Origin: Deinococcus sp. YIM 134068
GTDB lineage: Bacteria > Deinococcota > Deinococci > Deinococcales > Deinococcaceae
Length of the DNA: 64,000 bases
Assembly: GCF_036543075.1 (NCBI RefSeq)
Contig: NZ_JAZHPF010000011.1
Coordinates: 1-64,000 of the forward strand
Reading direction: 5' to 3'
In this document: positions 55,958 to 64,000 of the stretch, piece by piece
Layout: each line of letters starts with the position of its first letter
How positions within the stretch are numbered: the stretch's first letter is position 1
Position numbers and translations under genes: made by a program
Notes under the pieces: model-generated
Told to the model about the DNA's origin: nothing
Databases searched by the model: none
Seen by the model: only the letters and a program-made list of their open reading frames with translations

Positions 55958-56929
55958 TTAACGCTCCAGCGCCCGCGCGAAACTCCTCCGCGCCCGCGCC
56001 TTCATCTCCTCCACGGCGGCCCAGTCGGGGGCGGCGCGGGCGAGAGCCTGAGCGCATACCGTCTCCACGTCGAGGGCGGTGGGGTGGCTCGGTGCCCCCG
56101 CGTCCGCGCAGAAGCCCGCCACCTTCGGGTCGTAGGCCACGCCCGCAAAAGGAACCCCGGCGGCGGCGGCGAGGATGACCGCGTGGAGCCGCACCCCAAC
56201 CACGAAGCCGGAGGAGGCGATGGCATCCAACGCTACCTGCGGGTCACGGGTACTCAGCACCTCGTCCGCGCCGAGGCTGCGGGCCGCGCTGTCGTCGTGG
56301 TCGGGCATGAAGCTGAGGGCAGTCACGCGGCGGCCCCGCTCTCGCAGACGGGACGTGACGGCCTTCAGCCCCTCCGTCGCGTCCGTCACGTCCCCGCGCG
56401 GGGCGACGATCACGCGGTCAGGGTCGCGGGTGAAATTGGGAGTGGGCTGGAGCAGCAGCGCCGGATCGCCCCCCAGTTCCCCCTCCACCCCGAGCGACCG
56501 CAGCGTGTCCAGACTTCCCCGGTCGCGCACGATGACGCGCACGTCCTTCAGGGCAGCGGCCACCCGTCGCCCCCCCGCCTCGCTGAGCGGGCCGATGCTC
56601 TGGTTGAAGACGACCACCCGCTTGCCGAGCAGCCGCGCCGCGCGGATCACCCCGAGGTAGTAGGTGAGGTTGCGCGCACTCGTCCGGTCTTGCAGTAGGC
56701 CGCCGCCGCCCGAAAGGACAATCTGCGAGCGGGCGAGGGCACCGAGCAGGGCCGCCGGTTTCATCCGCGCTGCGCTCTCGCAGCTGTAGGTGCGAGCCGT
56801 CTCCTCCGGCGTGTGGGAGAGCAGTAACGGCGTGACTCCCTGCCCCTTGAGTTCGCGCGTGATGGCGAGGGCAATCGCCTCGTCTCCGGTATTGCCGAAG
56901 CCGTAGTAGCCGCTGACGGCGACCCTCAT
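55958..56929 (-). CDS. csaB: CsaB-type polysaccharide pyruvyl transferase
   Basis: A 323-residue enzyme that adds pyruvate to secondary cell-wall polysaccharide, making the ligand for SLH-domain S-layer proteins. VAVSGYYGFGNTGDEAIALAITREL is the N-terminal signature, LSGGGGLLQDRTSARNLTYYLGVI and FNQSIGPL follow, and GVRLHAVILAAAAGVPFAGVAYDPKV is the second family motif. ATG 56929 starts the enzyme; a longer frame from 57157 runs through a repeat. The DUF5693 gene upstream is its usual companion. Confidence 0.93.
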   Translation of the reverse strand: MRVAVSGYYGFGNTGDEAIALAITRELKGQGVTPLLLSHTPEETARTYSCESAARMKPAALLGALARSQIVLSGGGGLLQDRTSARNLTYYLGVIRAARLLGKRVVVFNQSIGPLSEAGGRRVAAALKDVRVIVRDRGSLDTLRSLGVEGELGGDPALLLQPTPNFTRDPDRVIVAPRGDVTDATEGLKAVTSRLRERGRRVTALSFMPDHDDSAARSLGADEVLSTRDPQVALDAIASSGFVVGVRLHAVILAAAAGVPFAGVAYDPKVAGFCADAGAPSHPTALDVETVCAQALARAAPDWAAVEEMKARARRSFARALER

Positions 56930-57017
56930 ACGGTCTCCCATACAGGGAGGAGAGGAGCAGTGGAATGGACGGAAGACCTTAATAAGTGACCAGATTGACG
57001 GCTGGAACCCCTTCTTT

Positions 57018-57056
57018 TCCCCCTCCCCCTTGAGGGGGGAGGCTGGGAGGGGGTGA
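57018..57056. repeat. Palindromic REP-like element (family A)
   Basis: Two overlapping stems: CCCCCTCCCCC with GGGGGGAGG, and a second arm GCTGGGAGGGGG. It is related in layout to the element at 61057-61095 and to REP-like palindromes known in many GC-rich bacteria. It lies between csaB and the DUF5693 gene. Confidence 0.65.
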
Positions 57057-57131
57057 GCGGGCAGGGCGTCCCCGAAAAAGAGACGAACAACTCGTTGCGT
57101 CCTCCGCCCAGTGCCCCCCCGATCCGCCCCC

Positions 57132-59024
<1,893 letters not shown>

Positions 59025-59057
59025 GGGGAATATCCTAGGGGGTAGGAATCAGGGTGG

Positions 59058-59113
59058 AGGGGTGAGGGCTAAGGCGGTGAGGCCGTTCTCTTCCACCCTA
59101 ACGCCTCACCCCT
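59058..59113 (-). repeat. Inverted repeat downstream of udk
   Basis: AGGGGTGAGG (59058-59067) and CCTCACCCCT (59104-59113) are perfect complements, inside a longer imperfect match of GGTGAGGGCTAAGGC-type units. It lies just after the udk stop and could terminate udk. Confidence 0.6.
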
Positions 59114-59126
59114 TACCCCCAACTCC

Positions 59127-60891
<1,765 letters not shown>

Positions 60892-61576
60892 GGTGGCTCC
60901 CGAAATCGCGCGGTCCTTCTGGGCACTGTCCCTTCTGGGCGCTGTGCCCGGCCCGCGCGGCAACGCCCCGAGCCTACCACCGCGCCGGGTTCCTGCCCAC
61001 ATCCGGCGCGTCGCGTGGAGTAAAGGGAGCAGGACGACGAACAGGAGGTCTTGCTTCCTCTCCCCCTTGCGGGAGAGGGCCGGGGAGAGGGGTGGCGAGC
61101 ATCGCTCGTCCTGCTGCCAGACGTAAAACGCCGTTTAGGGCTTGGAATGCCGTGTTCATCGGCCTCCCTGCTCACGCCGTAGTTGGGCACGGTCATGTCG
61201 GATCGTTGAGAGTCACGGCTGGGAGGCTGTGGAGCCAAAATCCAGCGTACAGGGCATTCTTGGAAGCTTTGCTGTCTGGTACGGGAAACTCAGGCCCTAA
61301 ACGGGGTGTAAAAGATACTTTTCCTCGATCTCCCGCTTATATCGAACGTCCGCTGGAAGGGGTCGGACTGAGGCCGAGTGTGCCCACCCTCACTGCCCAA
61401 TCCCCTCCTTCTCACCCTCGCCTCTGTCTGCACCACCGCCCTTTCCCACCTGCTTCTGAAAGAAGGCTGTCAGGTCCAACACGGCACCCTGCCTGAAGGT
61501 AACAAGGCCCATCCCGCCCCCGTGGGCAATGCGGCTTCCAGACGGGAAGCACGCGAGGGGGCCAAAGGGGGAACGC
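60892..61576. other. 685-base gap without a supported gene
   Basis: It holds a REP-like palindrome (61057-61095), a short AT-rich patch AAAAGATACTTTT (61310-61322) and TTATAT near 61337 that might belong to the promoter of the E2-like gene. Open frames here run through repeats and have no recognisable product. Confidence 0.55.
61057..61095. repeat. Palindromic REP-like element (family B)
   Basis: CCTCTCCCCC-ttgc-GGGAGAGGGC followed by CGGGGAGAGGGG forms two competing stems. The layout matches a very common intergenic palindrome in GC-rich bacteria. Confidence 0.65.
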
Positions 61577-63214
61577 ATGGAACAAATCGCTCCGCTCGCC
61601 AAAATTCTGGCAGAGGCAAACGGAATAGACTGGCGCACGCTGCGCGGCAGCGGTGAGGGCGGCCTCATCGTGGAGGGCGACGTGCTGGGCCACCTCGCGC
61701 GCATCATGAGCGGCGACGAGGAACCGCCGCCCACGCCCGTGGACGCCCCACCGCCCGACTGGACCGGCGAGGACCTCTCGGCCAGCCTGGGCCTCGGCCT
61801 GACCGCCCCCGGCCTGCCCACCGCCGATCAACTGCGGGGCGCGGGCGTGGACTCCGACATCACCGCCTTCGTCGCGCAGGCCCAGAGCGCCCCGGCCCCC
61901 GCCGTCGCCCCCGCCCTCGCCGACGACGCCCTCGACTTCGAGCTGGACGACGACCAGGCGATTCTCGCGCCGCCCGCGCCCACCCCGGTCGCCGCTTCCG
62001 CCTGGAGTGCCCCCGCGCCCGCCGAGCCGACGCTGCCCCCGGTGCCCGCCTTCACGGTGCCCGAACCCGTGCGCCCCGAACCCGTCCCGGTGATTCCCAC
62101 CCCGGCAGCCGCGCCCGCCCCGGCGAGCAGCGGGATGTCGCTGGGCCTGGGCAGCCTGCTCTCCAGCCTGTACAAGCCCGCCGCCCCGACCCCGCAGCAA
62201 ATCTCTCACCCCCAAATCTCTCAGCCCCAAATCTCTCAGCCCCAGACCTCGCAGCCCGAGGCCGCGCCGACTCAGTTTTTCCAGCCCCAGCCGCAGCCCG
62301 TCCAGCCCGCCCCGGCCCCGGTTCTCCCCGAGCTTCCGGCCTTCCCGACGCCCGCTGCTCAGGCACCCGTCGCCCAAATCCCCGTCGTGACGGAACCCAC
62401 GCCCGTCTTCCAACTGCCGGAGACGCCCGCCGCGCCGCCCGCGCCCGCCCCGCTCCCCAGCCTGGACTTCCCGCTCCCCGTGATGGAGACGCCCGCCCCC
62501 GTGGAGGTCACGCCCGCGCTCGACGTGGCCGAGGTGGAGCCGGAGGTGGAGGTCGCCTTCCCCACAGAAGCCGCCGGGGCCGTGATGGAGGAAGCCCAGC
62601 CCGCCGCCGTGTTCGAGGCCGCCCCCGAGGTCGCCGAGCCGCAGCCGGAAGTGCCCGTGTTCGAAGTGCCCGTGTTCGAAGTGGAAGTAGAAGTGCCCGA
62701 AATGGAAGTGGAGGAGACGGTGGAAGCGGTGGCCGAACTGCCCGCCCCCGCTCAATCTCAGTCCTTCGGCGTCTACCTGCGCCGCGACGTGAACGCCCGG
62801 CCCATCACCGACCTGAGCCGCCAGCTCGCCAGCGCCCTGGGCCGTGAGGTTCCCCTCGCCCTCCTCGTCGCCCGCGCCGCCTCCCGTCACGCGGAGAGCC
62901 TGGGCCTCGGCACCGTCGCCCTGCACGACGCGGAGACGGCTCACCCCCGCCCGGTGGTCGCGGGTGCCCTGCGTGACGCTCTGGACGCCCTGAACCACCC
63001 CCAGGACCTCACCCCCGACCTCCTCGTGACCGACGCGGGCCACCTCGACCTCGACGACCTGCACTTCGGCCACACCGTTACCCTCAGCCTGGGCCGCGTT
63101 GCGGGGGACCGCGCCGCCCTCACCCTCTGCGGCGACCTCGACCCCACCCACGCCGCGCGCTTCCTGGCCGACGTGGCGCGGGAGCTGGAGGAGCCGATCA
63201 TCCTGGTGGTGTAA
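61577..63214 (+). CDS. E2-like (dihydrolipoamide acyltransferase-like) protein with no catalytic His
   Basis: A 545-residue protein. Residues 5-41 (APLAKILAEANGIDWRTLRGSGEGGLIVEGDVLGHL) form a peripheral subunit-binding domain. A ~350-residue Pro/Ala/Val linker with ISQPQ and PVFEV repeats follows. The C-terminal ~150 residues (FGVYLRRDVNARPITDLSRQL ... DDLHFGHTVTLSLGRVAGDRAALTLCGDLDPTHAARFLADVARELEEP) resemble the E2 catalytic domain, but the DHRxxDG motif has become CGDLDPTHA. There is no lipoyl domain. It may be a structural scaffold. ATG 61577 follows GGGGGA. Confidence 0.75.
   Translation: MEQIAPLAKILAEANGIDWRTLRGSGEGGLIVEGDVLGHLARIMSGDEEPPPTPVDAPPPDWTGEDLSASLGLGLTAPGLPTADQLRGAGVDSDITAFVAQAQSAPAPAVAPALADDALDFELDDDQAILAPPAPTPVAASAWSAPAPAEPTLPPVPAFTVPEPVRPEPVPVIPTPAAAPAPASSGMSLGLGSLLSSLYKPAAPTPQQISHPQISQPQISQPQTSQPEAAPTQFFQPQPQPVQPAPAPVLPELPAFPTPAAQAPVAQIPVVTEPTPVFQLPETPAAPPAPAPLPSLDFPLPVMETPAPVEVTPALDVAEVEPEVEVAFPTEAAGAVMEEAQPAAVFEAAPEVAEPQPEVPVFEVPVFEVEVEVPEMEVEETVEAVAELPAPAQSQSFGVYLRRDVNARPITDLSRQLASALGREVPLALLVARAASRHAESLGLGTVALHDAETAHPRPVVAGALRDALDALNHPQDLTPDLLVTDAGHLDLDDLHFGHTVTLSLGRVAGDRAALTLCGDLDPTHAARFLADVARELEEPIILVV
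62205..62262. repeat. In-frame 15-base tandem repeat
   Basis: Units of CAAATCTCTCAGCCC coding QISQP are repeated about four times, the last copy diverged. They lie within the disordered linker of the E2-like protein. The less GC-rich codons are unlike the rest of the gene. Confidence 0.7.
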
Positions 63215-63282
63215 AGCTCTCAGCCGTCAGCGGTCAGCTTTCAGCTCCCTGTGACTGACGGCTGACTGCTGACTGCTGATAG
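63215..63282. repeat. Dispersed CAGCCGTCAGCGGTCAGC repeat, inverted pair
   Basis: A CAGCCGTCAGCGGTCAGC arm and a GACTGACGGCTGACTGCTGA arm face each other across about 15 bases, starting at the stop codon of the E2-like gene. Same family as 23204-23242 and 43185-43214. It could terminate the E2-like gene. Confidence 0.65.
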
Positions 63283-63321
63283 CTCTCTGGACATCCGCCC
63301 CTCCACCCTCCCCGACCGGGT

Positions 63322-63428
63322 TAGACTCAAGTACGGTGCTGCGCGCCGTGCTTTTTTTTGGCCTGCTTTCGGGCCGGAGGGGGGCAAGTCCGGGCGCGTG
63401 GCTGGAGGCTTCAGGATGCCCGGAATAG
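63322..63428 (+). promoter_or_regulatory. purA leader with possible leaderless ORF and T8 tract
   Basis: TAGACT (63322-63327) is a -10 candidate. Eight bases later GTG 63336 opens a 30-codon frame that ends at TAG 63426-63428, 13 bases inside purA in another frame. The leader contains T8 (63352-63359) preceded by a weak ACGG/CCGT stem, which could act as a terminator or slippage site. Only the layout supports this. Confidence 0.35.
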
Positions 63429-64000
63429 CGATCATCGGCGCGCAGTGGGGAGACGAGGGCAAGGGGAAGATCACGGACTTTCTCGCGCCCGGAGCGCGGT
63501 ACGTGGTGCGGTATCAGGGCGGCGCGAATGCCGGGCACACCGTCACGGCGGGGGGGCGGACCTACAAGCTCAACCTGCTGCCCAGCGGCGTGCTCCACGA
63601 GAGCGCGGTCAGCGTGCTGGGTGACGGCATGGTCATCGACCCCGAGAAGTTCCTCGCCGAGCGCCAGAGCCTCCTCGACGGCGGGCTGAGGCCCGAGCTG
63701 CGGATCAGCGACCGGGCGCACCTCGTGTTGCCCCACCACAAGTACGTGGACGGGCGCAAGGACTTCGTGGGCACGACCGGGCGCGGCATCGGCCCCGCCT
63801 ACGCCGACCGGGCGCGGCGGGTGGGCCTGCGCTTCGGGGACCTCGCGGACGACGCCACCCTGCGCGAGCGCATCGAGCGGCTGCTGGAGGCCAAACCCAA
63901 CTCCACGCGGGAGGCGGGCTGGTCCAGCGTGGCCGACGCGCTGGGCTACCTCCTCCCCATCCGCGACGCGCTGCTGCCCTTCGTGCGCGACACGGGGGCC
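63416..64000 (+). CDS. purA: Adenylosuccinate synthetase, N-terminal part (3' end outside window)
   Basis: The first 195 residues of the GTP-dependent enzyme that converts IMP and aspartate to adenylosuccinate in AMP synthesis. IIGAQWGDEGKGKITDFLA holds the catalytic Asp and P-loop, GGANAGHTV the IMP/His site, and VGTTGRGIGPAYADRARRVGLRFGDL the conserved substrate loop. ATG 63416 follows GGAGG with a seven-base spacer. The gene runs off the right end of the window. Confidence 0.97.
   Translation, partial: MPGIAIIGAQWGDEGKGKITDFLAPGARYVVRYQGGANAGHTVTAGGRTYKLNLLPSGVLHESAVSVLGDGMVIDPEKFLAERQSLLDGGLRPELRISDRAHLVLPHHKYVDGRKDFVGTTGRGIGPAYADRARRVGLRFGDLADDATLRERIERLLEAKPNSTREAGWSSVADALGYLLPIRDALLPFVRDTGA

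Noticed and set aside
62205..62262. Tandem 15-base repeat that looks at first like a small CRISPR or regulatory array.
   Set aside because: The units are contiguous without spacers, in frame, and lie inside the disordered linker of a protein.

Overview
The window is 64 kb of high-GC chromosome from a Deinococcus. The RecA closely matches Deinococcus RecA and lies in the cinA-thpR-recA order of that genus. A Deinococcus-type FrnE with CXXC plus CX4C motifs and a poxvirus-like topoisomerase IB are also present. Many genes carry a -10 element (TANNNT) 5-8 bases before an ATG or GTG with no Shine-Dalgarno sequence, which is the signature of leaderless mRNAs known from this genus. Both ends cut a gene: ftsH on the left and purA on the right. 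I saw no rRNA, tRNA, CRISPR array, insertion sequence or prophage.

Layout. 0-4.9 kb: ftsH end, secreted carboxylesterase, frnE, msrB and small secreted proteins. 4.9-9.76 kb: an accessory island with vapBC, a mazEF-like pair, an XRE/PIN pair and an AT-rich restriction-modification module that ends 14 bases from carB. Three copies of a ~50-base repeat lie between or beside the toxin-antitoxin units. 9.8-24.5 kb: an arginine and carbamoyl-phosphate neighbourhood (carB, a LysE/ArgO-type exporter, argG, argH, a short ArgA-type N-acetylglutamate synthase, carA) interleaved with GNAT acetyltransferases, a HIT protein and unknown genes. The argG leader holds an ARG-box-like region, a short ORF MQTLFPRR ending in two Arg codons, and a hairpin, which together look like an attenuator.

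24.5-37.2 kb: ung overlapping topoisomerase IB, a MarR-controlled cluster with a perfect palindromic operator, an FMN-dependent 2-hydroxy-acid oxidase, pth, a very large DUF2339 membrane protein, a Fur-family regulator and birA-bioY. 37.2-39.9 kb: a second accessory patch with an AT-rich two-gene module (small polar protein plus membrane protein) and two PIN toxin-antitoxin pairs, one of whose toxins must use a non-canonical start codon.

39.9-64 kb: cinA-thpR-recA, dnaX with an unusual repeat-derived leader ORF, a GGDEF protein, a GHL10-type secreted protein, an NPCBM/delta-60 lipoprotein, an ABC exporter, a COG0523 GTPase, csaB with a DUF5693 partner (cell-wall pyruvylation for S-layer anchoring), uridine kinase, a leucine-dehydrogenase homologue lacking the catalytic lysine, an E2-like protein lacking the catalytic histidine, and purA.

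Small dispersed palindromic repeats of several families occupy many intergenic gaps. In places they have been taken into coding sequence (thpR C-terminus, dnaX leader ORF). Functions and starts below come from reading the sequence only; no database search was run.
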